The position numbers and the translations under genes were made by a program. Shown here in pieces: positions 25,759 to 34,311 of a DNA stretch of 64,000 bases. This DNA is from CAUPWF01 sp044425815. Its GTDB lineage: Bacteria > Bacillota > Clostridia > Lachnospirales > Lachnospiraceae. The stretch covers positions 1 through 64,000 of the forward strand of contig JAWXVA010000003.1 in NCBI GenBank assembly GCA_044425815.1, given 5' to 3'. Each line of letters starts with the position of its first letter. Position 1 is the stretch's first letter. Under the pieces are notes generated by a model. The model did no database searches, was not told the DNA's origin, and saw only the letters and a program-made list of their open reading frames with translations.

Positions 25759-26334
25759 CTATATTAATCCCGAAAATCCAAAGAATGCCATCGCCATAAG
25801 CCCTGAAGTAATTAAAACGATTGGTGTTCCTTGCCATGATGAAGAAACATCATTATATTCAGTCTTCTCACGAATACCTGCCATGATTACAATTGCAATC
25901 GTAAACCCTATTGCTGTAAACACACCATTTATCACTCCTGTTAGAATACTATATTCTTTCTGTACATTCGTAATTGCTACACCTAGCACTGCGCAGTTTG
26001 TAGTAATAAGTGGTAAATACACTCCTAATGAATTGTAAAGTGGTGGCATTACCTTTCTCAAAAACATCTCTACAAATTGTACAAGACATGCAATAATCAA
26101 GATAAATACAATTGTTTGTAAGTATTCAAATCCAAGTGGAACAAGGATAAAATTATAAATCGTTCCAGTTACAAGTGATGCCAATGTCAATACAAATAAT
26201 ACTGCTCCACCCATACCTGCGGCAGTATCTACTTTCTTTGATACTCCAAGGAATGGACATAGTCCTAAAAATTGGCTAAGTACAACATTGTTTACTAATG
26301 CCGAACCTAGTGTTACCGCTAAAATAGTTTCCAT
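25759..26334 (-). CDS. rnfA: Rnf complex subunit A
   Basis: A 191-residue membrane protein with six segments. Typical RnfA/NqrE blocks are seen: NNVVLSQFLGLCPFLGVSKKV near residues 15-35 and GVYLPLITTNCAVLGVAI near 103-120, each with a cysteine in mid-membrane, which in homologues ligate a shared iron-sulfur centre with RnfE. Six bases after rnfE and 12 before rnfB. Confidence 0.97.
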   Translation of the reverse strand: METILAVTLGSALVNNVVLSQFLGLCPFLGVSKKVDTAAGMGGAVLFVLTLASLVTGTIYNFILVPLGFEYLQTIVFILIIACLVQFVEMFLRKVMPPLYNSLGVYLPLITTNCAVLGVAITNVQKEYSILTGVINGVFTAIGFTIAIVIMAGIREKTEYNDVSSSWQGTPIVLITSGLMAMAFFGFSGLI

Positions 26335-26340
26335 ATGTAC

Positions 26341-27057
26341 TTACCCCTTTCTACTTTCTTCTTGTCCTGTAGGAAATACACTTCCTCCGCTACAGCTACC
26401 ACCGCATGAACCACAACCACTTCCACAATCACAAGTCGATTCATCTTGTGCTTTTTTGTTTTTTGGTTTTCTATTTTTTGCTTTATTCTGAATCGCTGTA
26501 AGACCAGCTAATACAAAGAATGCACCTGGTGCTAAGATGAAAATCGTTACAGGCTCATAAGAACTTGGCATGATTTGCACATCGAAGATCTTTCCTGCCC
26601 CTATTAATTCTCTTACCATACCAATCGCTGTAAGCCCTACTGTAAATCCAAGTCCCATCCCGATACCATCAAATAAAGAAGGAAGTGCTGGATTCTTAGA
26701 CGCATAGCTTTCTGCTCTTCCTAGGATGATACAGTTTACTACGATAAGAGGAATGTAGATTCCTAAAGATGCATATAAGCTAGGAATAAATCCTTCTAAT
26801 AAAAACTCTACTATTGTAACAAAAGATGCTACGATAACAATAAATGCGGGAACACGAACACTATCTGGAATAATGCTTCTCAACATCGAAATAATCAAGT
26901 TGGACATTACAAGGACAGCTGTGGTTGTTAATCCCATTCCTAATCCATTCATGGCAGAAGTTGTTACTGCTAATGTAGGACACATCCCTAACATTAATAC
27001 AAAGGTAGGATTTTCTTTCACGATACCATTATAAAGTCTTTCAGTACAATTATTCAT
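26341..27057 (-). CDS. rnfE: Rnf complex subunit E with cysteine/glycine-rich tail
   Basis: A 238-residue protein with six membrane segments, homologous to RnfA (LMLGMCPTLAVTTSAMNG; YIPLIVVNCIILGRAE, each with the intramembrane cysteine). ATG 27057 (MNNCTERL) is chosen because AGGAGG is 8 bases before it, overlapping rnfG. After the last helix comes a basic linker (KAKNRKPKNKK) and a tail with five cysteines and many glycines and serines (CDCGSGCGSCGG, residues about 211-222), followed by about 16 more residues. The canonical subunit ends near the last helix, so the tail is an extension that could bind metal or a cluster; function unknown. Confidence 0.95.
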   Translation of the reverse strand: MNNCTERLYNGIVKENPTFVLMLGMCPTLAVTTSAMNGLGMGLTTTAVLVMSNLIISMLRSIIPDSVRVPAFIVIVASFVTIVEFLLEGFIPSLYASLGIYIPLIVVNCIILGRAESYASKNPALPSLFDGIGMGLGFTVGLTAIGMVRELIGAGKIFDVQIMPSSYEPVTIFILAPGAFFVLAGLTAIQNKAKNRKPKNKKAQDESTCDCGSGCGSCGGSCSGGSVFPTGQEESRKG

Positions 27058-27637
27058 TTCCAGCACCTCCTAACGTATCATTAAAATAAGTAATTCCTGC
27101 ATTTACGCCATTTGTTACTGCTGTACTAGTAATTGTTGCTCCGCTTAGTGCATCAATTTGATTTTCACTAGTAGATCCTGTTTTTGTCACTTCAAAACTC
27201 TCTACTGATTTATCAGCAAATTGATCTTTGAAATCTGGAGTAGATGCATTCATTCCTAGTCCTGCTGTCTCTGATAATGTAAGGAATGAAATTCCATTTA
27301 TCGTTCCATCATTGCAAATTCCCATAGTAAAGGTCAGCGAACCACCGTAAGCTTCATTATTTGTCACCGTAATTACATATCCTAATACCTCAGTGCCATT
27401 CATAGCCACTACTACTTCATCAATTGAATTACTATCCATTTCAGCAATTACAAAACCTTCCATCGTTTCAAATGTGTCCGCAGACGCGAATACTTCTTGA
27501 TAAGCTTCTTGCTTTGCACTTTCTTGTGCCGCCGCTATTGGTTCTTTTGTAATTTCATAAACCAAGCCCAGACACATGCCTGCAATTACAGTAATTGCAG
27601 TTAAAATCAATGTGTTTTTCACAATTAAATTCTTCAT
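27050..27637 (-). CDS. rnfG: Rnf complex subunit G (covalent FMN)
   Basis: A 195-residue protein with one N-terminal membrane helix (about 8-27) and an extracytoplasmic FMN-binding domain. The flavinylation motif is present as DALSGATITSTAV, the last Thr of SGATIT being the expected FMN attachment point, made by ApbE, which is not encoded here. Also typical is ETAGLGMNASTPDFKDQF. It overlaps rnfD by one base (TAATG) and rnfE by 8. Confidence 0.96.
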   Translation of the reverse strand: MKNLIVKNTLILTAITVIAGMCLGLVYEITKEPIAAAQESAKQEAYQEVFASADTFETMEGFVIAEMDSNSIDEVVVAMNGTEVLGYVITVTNNEAYGGSLTFTMGICNDGTINGISFLTLSETAGLGMNASTPDFKDQFADKSVESFEVTKTGSTSENQIDALSGATITSTAVTNGVNAGITYFNDTLGGAGNE

Positions 27638-28575
27638 TATTTTTCTCCTCCTTTACCAAATGGTTTTGGGAGAGTTACACGTTCAATTAGTGGAACTAAT
27701 AGATTACTAAAGATAATCGCATACGATACGCCTTCTGCGGATCCACCGAAAATTCTAAACACACCAGTTAGCACTCCTAGGCAAATTCCGTATACTATTT
27801 GTCCACGCTTTGTAATCGGTGATGTTACGTAATCAGTAGCCATAAACCATGCACCTAGCATAAGTCCACCACCACTTAACTGTGCACTAAGGTATTGCAT
27901 ATCAAACCCGTGTCCACTAAATAAAACGATAAAAATAGCAAATGTCAAAATGTATGTACCTGGAATTCTCAAGTCTATAATCCCTAATAATATCAAGAAC
28001 ATCGCACCTAATACGATTGCAATCATAGATGTTTCACCTATAGTACCTGGAATAGTTCCGATAATCAAATCGATACCATCAAAGCTAGATAACACACCAT
28101 CTGCTTTAAGTTCTGCTAGTGGTGTTGCTCCTGAAAATGTGTCATAGGTAAAGTTAGTCATTCTTGCCGTAAATGAAATAAGCAAAAAGCATCTCGCCCC
28201 AAGTGCTGGGTTCATGAAATTTTGACCTAAACCTCCGAATAATTGTTTTACTATTAAAATTGCAAAAACTCCACCGATTACTCCTATCCACCAAGGTGCA
28301 GAAGAAGGCAAGTTCAATGCTAATAATAATCCTGTTACCACAGCACTAAAGTCTGTAATTGTAATTTTTTTCTTCATCAATTTTTGATAAAGATATTCTG
28401 TTAGTACACATGTCGCCGTTGTTACAACTACTAGAATCAGTGCATTAATTCCAAAATTAAATATACCAAATATTGTTGCTGGCATTAATGCAATTACTAC
28501 CATAAGCATGATATTATCCGTAGTAATTTTTGAACGAATATGTGGTGATGATGAAATATTGTAATTTTCACTCAT
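27637..28575 (-). CDS. rnfD: Rnf complex subunit D (covalent FMN)
   Basis: A 312-residue membrane protein with about 8-9 segments (NqrB/RnfD family). The flavin attachment motif SGATPLAEL lies near residue 147 in the expected position; other family blocks are GGLGQNFMNPALGARCFLL and GAWFMATDYVTSPITKRGQ. RnfD contributes to ion translocation. It follows rnfC by 16 bases and shares one base with rnfG. Confidence 0.97.
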   Translation of the reverse strand: MSENYNISSSPHIRSKITTDNIMLMVVIALMPATIFGIFNFGINALILVVVTTATCVLTEYLYQKLMKKKITITDFSAVVTGLLLALNLPSSAPWWIGVIGGVFAILIVKQLFGGLGQNFMNPALGARCFLLISFTARMTNFTYDTFSGATPLAELKADGVLSSFDGIDLIIGTIPGTIGETSMIAIVLGAMFLILLGIIDLRIPGTYILTFAIFIVLFSGHGFDMQYLSAQLSGGGLMLGAWFMATDYVTSPITKRGQIVYGICLGVLTGVFRIFGGSAEGVSYAIIFSNLLVPLIERVTLPKPFGKGGEK

Positions 28576-28591
28576 TATGATTTCCTCCCTC

Positions 28592-29911
28592 CTATTTTTT
28601 TCTACGATTCGCTAATACAATCTTACGCATAGCTCCTATAGACTGTTTCAATGGTCTCTTTGCTGGACAGACATAACTACACGATCCACATTCCACACAT
28701 TCCATACCACTTGTGCTCTCGAATTTTTCTGAATCATGATGTTCTGCGTAATCAGCAAGTCTCGATGGTATAATTCTACTTGGACAGACTTCTACACAAC
28801 GTCCACAATTGATACATGCACTTGGCTCATAAAGTGCTACTTCGTCTTTGCTCATAGCTAAGATAGATGAGGAAGTTTTTGTGATAGGTGTGTCTGTTGT
28901 AAACATCGCAAATCCCATCATCGGGCCACCAGAAATCACTTTTTCTGGTTCCACTTTAAATCCACCTGCTGCTTCAATTAATTCGTTATGGTTTGTCCCA
29001 ATTAATGCCTTGAAATTTCCTGGTTCTGCAATAGCATCCCCACTTACTGTCACAACACGTTCCATAAGCGGTTGGCCGTTCATAATTGCATTGTGAATAG
29101 CAATAATTGTTTCCACATTATCCACGACACATCCTGCATCTGCTGGAAGCATAGAAGAATTGATCGCTCTACCTGTCGTAGCATAAATCAATTGTCGTTC
29201 TGCACCTTGTGGGTACTTCGTCTTCAATGCCATCACTTTCATACGTGGCTCATCTTTTATAAGTTCTTTTAGTTTTTCAACACAATCTGGCTTATTGTCT
29301 TCTATTCCAAAAACACCTTTTGCATTTTCGAACAGCGAAAGTATAATACGCATGCCGCTCACTAATTCTTCTGGATACTCTAGCATCCTTCTGTAATCTG
29401 CTGTGATATATGGTTCACACTCTGCACAGTTCGCCACTACATATTCTATCTTATCTGCTTCTTTTGGTGAAAGTTTCACATGCGTAGGAAAACCTGCGCC
29501 TCCCATACCTACAATACCTGCTGCACTAATCTCTTTGATAATAGTCTCTTTTGACACATCTTCAATCGATTCTCTCGTTACATACTCTGATTCTTTGTAT
29601 TCTTCATCATTTTCAATGATAATACAATTCACCTTTGTTCCCGTTGTGTTAAATCTTGTCTCAATTCCTTTTACAGTTCCAGAAACCGATGAGTAAATAG
29701 GTGCTGATACAAATCCACTTGCCTCTGCAATCATCTGTCCTCGTAGTACAACATCACCTTTTGCTACAATTGGACTAGCTGGTGCGCCAATATGTTGTGA
29801 CAATGGAAATACTAAGTCCATTTTAGGCTTAATTGAAACGATCGCTTTGTCTTTTGCTAAAGATTTTCCATCATTTGGATGAATTCCACCTTTAAATGTT
29901 AAAAGTCCCAT
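28592..29911 (-). CDS. rnfC: Rnf complex subunit C (NADH-binding)
   Basis: A 439-residue protein of usual length. The NADH/FMN-binding Rossmann-like domain (GMGGAGFPTHVKLSP near 137-151) and a SLBB-type segment precede two ferredoxin clusters, CINCGRCVEVCP (about 367-378) and CVECGSCSYVCPAKRPL (about 406-422). RnfC carries the NAD+ reduction site on the cytosolic face. First gene of the rnf operon; AAAGGAGG lies upstream, and the 182-base gap to pepD contains two inverted repeats. Confidence 0.97.
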   Translation of the reverse strand: MGLLTFKGGIHPNDGKSLAKDKAIVSIKPKMDLVFPLSQHIGAPASPIVAKGDVVLRGQMIAEASGFVSAPIYSSVSGTVKGIETRFNTTGTKVNCIIIENDEEYKESEYVTRESIEDVSKETIIKEISAAGIVGMGGAGFPTHVKLSPKEADKIEYVVANCAECEPYITADYRRMLEYPEELVSGMRIILSLFENAKGVFGIEDNKPDCVEKLKELIKDEPRMKVMALKTKYPQGAERQLIYATTGRAINSSMLPADAGCVVDNVETIIAIHNAIMNGQPLMERVVTVSGDAIAEPGNFKALIGTNHNELIEAAGGFKVEPEKVISGGPMMGFAMFTTDTPITKTSSSILAMSKDEVALYEPSACINCGRCVEVCPSRIIPSRLADYAEHHDSEKFESTSGMECVECGSCSYVCPAKRPLKQSIGAMRKIVLANRRKK

Positions 29912-29985
29912 TCTGATTCCTTCCTCCTTTAGTATATTCTATATTTTACTATACTCGTATACAAAGTAAAAATCCATCAAAATTA

Positions 29986-30007
29986 GCGATTATTTTGTAC
30001 TAATCGC
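29986..30007. promoter_or_regulatory. Inverted repeat upstream of rnfC (GCGATTA arms)
   Basis: GCGATTA and TAATCGC are perfect 7-base inverted copies separated by TTTTGTAC, about 75-95 bases before the rnfC ATG. The position suits an operator or a transcript hairpin; no clear T-tract follows. No named regulator site is recognised. Confidence 0.4.
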
Positions 30008-30047
30008 AAAACATTCTGACAGATTTTTAACAATTTCTTTATATTTT

Positions 30048-30064
30048 GTACAATTATATTGTAC
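30048..30064. promoter_or_regulatory. GTACAAT-type palindrome upstream of rnfC
   Basis: GTACAAT and ATTGTAC are perfect inverted arms around TAT, between the pepD stop and rnfC. The motif TTTTGTAC at its left edge (30044-30051) recurs in the neighbouring repeat at 29993-30000, suggesting paired binding sites of one factor. Confidence 0.4.
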
Positions 30065-30093
30065 TGTTTTTGTGCACTTATTTATGAATTTTC

Positions 30094-31533
30094 TTATTTT
30101 TCAGCTAAAATACCCAATAATAATTTCCAGATTCTTTCAGCAGAAGCAATTTCCATCTTTTCATTAGTAGAATGAATATCATTCAAGTTCGGTCCAATCG
30201 ATACACAGTCCAAATCTTCGATTTTGCTAGCAAAAATACCACATTCTAATCCCGCGTGGACTGCACCTACTATTGGTTCTTTTCCTAATGTCTTTGTGTA
30301 TACTTTAACAACCATTTCTCTAAGTGGTGAATCTATACGATACTGCCAGCCTGGATAATCTCCTGCTTCCGAGATACTCCCTCCCATCATTTCTATCATC
30401 GCAATGGTTCTATCTGCCAGGTGACGCTTCGCTGTTTCTACTGAACTACGTACGTTGTAATTCATTACTAACGAATCATTCTTCATTGCAAAAATCCCCA
30501 TATTTGTAGAAGTCTCTACTAATCCAGGAATCGCAGCACTCATAGCATAAATACCATTCGGTAAATTCATCAATGCATTTAACAATATCACTTTGCTACT
30601 CGGTACAAGAACACGACTAGTTTCTACAGCTCCTTTTGTAACTGCTACATACACATCTGGATCTGATAGCACATATTCATTCTTAATCTCTACTTCCACT
30701 TCAGCTAATTGTTTTAACATCTGTGCTTCATTTTTTTCATCCACAAGTATGCTTGCAGCCGTAAAACTAGGAATAACATTATCTGCATTTCCACCATGTA
30801 CATCTGACACTTCAATCAATGAACGAACCGCATATAGCACTCTTCCCATCAATAAATTTGCATTTCCTCTGCCTTTGTGAATCTCAGCACCAGAATGTCC
30901 TCCTAATAATCCTTTTACTGCTATGGTGTACCCAATTCCAGATACTTCTTCAAACGAAACTGGAATATTTCCTTCTATAAATGTACCCCCTGCACAACTT
31001 GTCAAAACTTGAGTATCATCTTCGCAATCTATATTAATTAATTTTTTTCCTTGCAAAGACGATAAATCCATATCTTTTGCTCCCAATAATCCGATTTCTT
31101 CATCTACTGTAAATACAGCTTCCAATCGTGGATGCGGAATATCCTTAGAATCAAGAATAGCCAACGCCATCGCTACTGCTATTCCATCATCTCCGCCTAG
31201 AGAAGTGTCTCTCGCCCATACCCAAACTCCATCCGTTTCAAGAATTAATCCATCGGTTTCAAAATCAAAATCACTGCCTTCCACTTTTTCACACACCATA
31301 TCAAGATGTCCCTGTAATATAACGGTACCAACTTCTTCATAACCTGGTGTTGCTTCTTTCGTAATAATAATATTATTCAAATCATCTTGAATAACCGATA
31401 AGCCTCTTTCATTTGCAAAGTTTACACAATAATCACTAATTTGCTTCGTGTTTCTCGATCCATGTGGAATCTTACATAATTCTTCAAAATACATCATCGC
31501 TTGTTTTGGTTCAAATTGTCCTAATACACTCAT
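30094..31533 (-). CDS. pepD: Aminoacyl-histidine dipeptidase PepD
   Basis: A 479-residue M20 family metallopeptidase. Zinc-site motifs are visible: LQGHLDMVCEK (about 69-79), SLGGDDGIAVAMAL with the bridging Asp, and TVDEEIGLLGAKDMD with the catalytic Glu. Near the C-terminus lie VHAGLECGIFASK and NDIHSTNE, characteristic of the PepD/carnosinase group. It hydrolyses Xaa-His and related dipeptides in the cytosol. Monocistronic by context: the S1 protein terminator lies just upstream and the rnf operon downstream. Confidence 0.95.
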   Translation of the reverse strand: MSVLGQFEPKQAMMYFEELCKIPHGSRNTKQISDYCVNFANERGLSVIQDDLNNIIITKEATPGYEEVGTVILQGHLDMVCEKVEGSDFDFETDGLILETDGVWVWARDTSLGGDDGIAVAMALAILDSKDIPHPRLEAVFTVDEEIGLLGAKDMDLSSLQGKKLINIDCEDDTQVLTSCAGGTFIEGNIPVSFEEVSGIGYTIAVKGLLGGHSGAEIHKGRGNANLLMGRVLYAVRSLIEVSDVHGGNADNVIPSFTAASILVDEKNEAQMLKQLAEVEVEIKNEYVLSDPDVYVAVTKGAVETSRVLVPSSKVILLNALMNLPNGIYAMSAAIPGLVETSTNMGIFAMKNDSLVMNYNVRSSVETAKRHLADRTIAMIEMMGGSISEAGDYPGWQYRIDSPLREMVVKVYTKTLGKEPIVGAVHAGLECGIFASKIEDLDCVSIGPNLNDIHSTNEKMEIASAERIWKLLLGILAEK

Positions 31534-31563
31534 TATTAGTCTCTCCTTTAGTTAATATTAACC

Positions 31564-31593
31564 ATTATATAACAAAAATGCCCTAACAGTCTA
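31564..31593 (-). promoter_or_regulatory. Probable pepD promoter inside the preceding terminator
   Basis: On the minus strand TAGACT (31593-31588) and a perfect TATAAT (31569-31564) are 18 bases apart. The -35 box lies within the hairpin that terminates the upstream operon. Confidence 0.45.
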
Positions 31594-31616
31594 TATAAAT
31601 ATAAACTGCTAGGGCA
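31570..31616 (-). terminator. Terminator of the rpiR-cmk-ispH-rpsA operon
   Basis: On the minus strand TGCCCTAGCAGT and ACTGTTAGGGCA pair with one mismatch around an AT-rich loop, followed by TTTTTGTTA. It lies just downstream of the S1 protein gene. Confidence 0.8.
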
Positions 31617-31658
31617 ATAATTTTTATGTTTTTTACACAATTTTTAGTAACTTGTATT

Positions 31659-32753
31659 TTATTCTTCTGTCACTTCAACTTCTTCATATACTTCTTCTGT
31701 TTCTGGCTCTAACGCTTTCATGCTTAAGCTGATTTTCTTATCTGCTTCATTTAAATCTACAACTTTCGCTGTGATTTCTTGTCCTACAGCTAATACATCT
31801 GCTGGTTTTTCAACATGATTTCTAGAAATTTGTGATACATGAAGTAATGCGTCTACACCTGGTGCTAATTCAACAAATGCACCAAAGTCTGTCATTCTTG
31901 CAACTGTTCCTGTAACTACCTCTCCTACAGCATATGCTGAAGCAGCGTTTGCCCATGGATTTGATGCAGGGAATTTAAGGCTTAATGCAACCTTAGTATC
32001 TTTAATGTCTTTAATCAATACTGTGATTTCATCACCAATTTTGAATACATTCTTTGGATGTTCAACTCTTCCCCATGACATTTCTGAAATGTGAAGTAAT
32101 CCATCAACACCGCCAAGATCGATAAACGCACCAAAATCTGTAACATTCTTAACGATCCCTTGTACAGAATCTCCTATTTGTAATGTAGCGAATAATTCTT
32201 TTTGCTTCTCAGCTCTTTCTGCTACTAGTAATTGTCTTCTATCTCCAATTACTCTGTTTCTTCTTGGGTTGAATTCACTAATAACAAACTCAATTTCTTG
32301 ACCTTGATATTTTGTTAAATCTTTCTCGTATGAATCCGAAACAAGGCTTGCTGGAATAAACACTCTAGCTTCTTCTACAACTACGCTTAATCCTCCACCT
32401 AGGATTTGTGCTACTGTTGCTTTTAATACTTCTTTGTTTTCAAATGCTTCTTTTAATCTTTCGTTACCTTTTTCTGCTGCTAATCTCTTGTAAGTCAATA
32501 ATACTTGACCTTCTCCGTCATTTACTTTTAAAACTTTAACAGTCATTGAATCGCCTACAGATACCATTGCAGTAAGATCAACGTTAGAATCATTTGAATA
32601 CTCGCTACGAGAGATGATACCATCTGCTTTATAACCAATGTTTAAAATGATTTCTTCTGGTTTAACATCGATTACTGTACCGTCAACTACCTCCCCATTA
32701 CGAATTGTTTTAAATGACTCCTCTAACATTTGTTCAAAACTTAACTCTGACAT
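31659..32753 (-). CDS. rpsA: S1 domain protein, clostridial ribosomal protein S1 type
   Basis: A 364-residue protein with four S1 RNA-binding motifs: about residues 20-90, 105-170, 190-258 (VTDFGAFIDLGGVDGLLHIS) and 273-345 (MTDFGAFVELAPGVDALLHVS), then an acidic tail. It is shorter than the six-motif S1 of Proteobacteria but usual for Firmicutes, where it helps mRNA binding. ATG 32753 (MSELSFEQMLEE) is chosen over an in-frame upstream start because GAGGAGG is 9 bases before it. Its first 20 bases overlap ispH. In several clostridia the two proteins are fused; here they are separate. Confidence 0.93.
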   Translation of the reverse strand: MSELSFEQMLEESFKTIRNGEVVDGTVIDVKPEEIILNIGYKADGIISRSEYSNDSNVDLTAMVSVGDSMTVKVLKVNDGEGQVLLTYKRLAAEKGNERLKEAFENKEVLKATVAQILGGGLSVVVEEARVFIPASLVSDSYEKDLTKYQGQEIEFVISEFNPRRNRVIGDRRQLLVAERAEKQKELFATLQIGDSVQGIVKNVTDFGAFIDLGGVDGLLHISEMSWGRVEHPKNVFKIGDEITVLIKDIKDTKVALSLKFPASNPWANAASAYAVGEVVTGTVARMTDFGAFVELAPGVDALLHVSQISRNHVEKPADVLAVGQEITAKVVDLNEADKKISLSMKALEPETEEVYEEVEVTEE

Positions 32754-33588
32754 TAATTTGAACCTCCTCAATTATATTATTGGGCGTTGATGCCCCTGCT
32801 GTAATACCTACTGTGTCGACGGACTCTAACTGATCTATATCCAAATCTTTAAGTGTCTGTATGTAGTACGTATTGTTACATGCTTTTTTGCATATTTCAA
32901 ATAGCTTTTGTGTGTTGGAGCTCTGTTTATCTCCTACTACAATCATCGCATCTACGTCTTTCGCAATCGCTGCGGCTTCTGTTTGGCGCTCCTTTGTAGC
33001 ACTACAAATTGTATTTAAAACACTTACATCATAACTCTTTTTCTCAATAATATCAACTATATCTTTAAATTTCTTGTAATTAAATGTCGTTTGTGATACA
33101 ATACTTATTTTTTGTCCATAAGAAAGGGGAATTTCTTCCACTTCTTGTACAGATTGTACAATAAATACTGGCGTCGTCGACCACCCTACAATTCCTTGGA
33201 CCTCTGGATGTGTTGGATTTCCAATTATTATCACTTGGCGTCCTTTGCTATTTTCTTCTTTTACAATTTTATGAATCTTCTTTACAAATGGGCACGTAGC
33301 CTCCACACATTCTAATTTTTTCTTTTCTAGGATATCATAAATTTCTTTTGCCACTCCATGTGAACGTATAATAACAATTCCCTCTTCCAAAGCTTCTAGT
33401 TCTTCTTTCGTATGAAGCACTTTCACGCCTTTATTCTCAAAATCTCGAATCACTTCTTCATTATGAATGATTGGTCCATACGTATATATTTTCTTATTTG
33501 TATTTTTATTAATTTCCTCATATACCTTATCTACAGCTCTTTTTACCCCAAAACAAAAACCCGCCGTCTTTGCTCTTATCACTTCCAT
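32734..33588 (-). CDS. ispH: 4-hydroxy-3-methylbut-2-enyl diphosphate reductase IspH
   Basis: A 284-residue [4Fe-4S] enzyme of the MEP isoprenoid pathway, producing IPP and DMAPP. The three cluster cysteines are C12 (AGFCFGVKRA), C99 (EATCPFVKK) and C195 (NTICSATKERQ); RSHGVA, GNPTHPEV and ITAGASTPNNIIEEV are the expected substrate loops. It starts directly after the cmk stop with no gap. The last codons contain the ribosome-binding site and start of the S1 gene. Confidence 0.97.
   Translation of the reverse strand: MEVIRAKTAGFCFGVKRAVDKVYEEINKNTNKKIYTYGPIIHNEEVIRDFENKGVKVLHTKEELEALEEGIVIIRSHGVAKEIYDILEKKKLECVEATCPFVKKIHKIVKEENSKGRQVIIIGNPTHPEVQGIVGWSTTPVFIVQSVQEVEEIPLSYGQKISIVSQTTFNYKKFKDIVDIIEKKSYDVSVLNTICSATKERQTEAAAIAKDVDAMIVVGDKQSSNTQKLFEICKKACNNTYYIQTLKDLDIDQLESVDTVGITAGASTPNNIIEEVQINVRVKF
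32763..32769 (-). promoter_or_regulatory. Ribosome-binding site of the S1 gene embedded in ispH
   Basis: GAGGAGG encodes the Glu-Glu-Val codons near the end of IspH and lies 9 bases before the S1 ATG. It fixes the S1 start at 32753 and implies coupled translation. Confidence 0.8.
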
Positions 33589-34245
33589 CTATTTACACGC
33601 CTCCAAGATTGTATTCACAACTTCATCTATCGTCATATCAGAAGAATCCACTAGAATTGCATCATTTGCTTGCTTTAATGGTGCAATTTCACGATTCATA
33701 TCTCTGTCGTCTCTTTCTGCAATGTCTTCTGCTATTTCTCCTAATTTACAATCAATTCCTTTTTGTGTCAATTCTTTGTATCTTCTATTTGCTCTTGCTT
33801 CCACACTAGCTGTTAAATAAATTTTAACATCTGCATTTGGTAGAATATGTGTCCCTATATCTCTTCCATCCATAACAACATCGTATTCTTTTGCAAGATT
33901 TTTCTGCAACTCCAACAAATGTGCTCGCACAGCTGGAATCGTTGCTATCTTAGATGCCATATTCCCTACAATTTCTTCACGTAATTTCGCTGTAATATTC
34001 ACCCCATTTAGAACGACTTGTTGCGCCCCATCTCGATACATTATTTTCACATCCGCTTCACTACAATATGCTTTAATTTTTTCTTCTTCCTGTGCCTCAA
34101 GTCCTTTTTCTATAAAAAAAACAGACATCGCACGATACATCGCGCCTGTATCTACATATATAAATCCTTTTTCCTTCGCCACCAATTTTGCAATGGTACT
34201 CTTCCCTGCACTGGCAGGTCCATCTATCGCTATATTATATCCCAT
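33589..34245 (-). CDS. cmk: Cytidylate kinase
   Basis: A 218-residue nucleoside monophosphate kinase. P-loop GPASAGKS (8-15), YVDTGAMYRAM (about 30-40), VMDGRDIGTHILPNADVKIYLTAS and the lid with RDDRDMNREIAPL are diagnostic. It phosphorylates CMP and dCMP. The cmk-ispH-rpsA order is a frequent clostridial cluster; cmk ends exactly where ispH starts. Confidence 0.97.
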   Translation of the reverse strand: MGYNIAIDGPASAGKSTIAKLVAKEKGFIYVDTGAMYRAMSVFFIEKGLEAQEEEKIKAYCSEADVKIMYRDGAQQVVLNGVNITAKLREEIVGNMASKIATIPAVRAHLLELQKNLAKEYDVVMDGRDIGTHILPNADVKIYLTASVEARANRRYKELTQKGIDCKLGEIAEDIAERDDRDMNREIAPLKQANDAILVDSSDMTIDEVVNTILEACK

Positions 34246-34269
34246 AACATCTCCTTATTATTAATTTTG

Positions 34270-34311
34270 TTTCTTCTATATCAGTTTCTTCTATATCAGT
34301 TTCTTCTATAT
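34270..34311. repeat. 15-base tandem repeat, 2.8 copies
   Basis: The unit tttcttctatatcag occurs twice exactly (34270-34284, 34285-34299) and then for 12 bases more. It spans the stop codon of the flavoprotein gene and most of the short gap to cmk, so unit changes would alter the spacer and could move the C-terminus. Confidence 0.9.

Noticed and set aside
25475..26038. Plus-strand frame of 187 codons over rnfB/rnfA
   Set aside because: It runs antisense across two certain genes and the gap between them; low-complexity composition and no ribosome-binding site.
30048..30064. Terminator of pepD
   Set aside because: The 7-base arms are AT-rich and the minus-strand sequence after them is AAAATA, not a T-tract, so it is kept as a possible operator instead.
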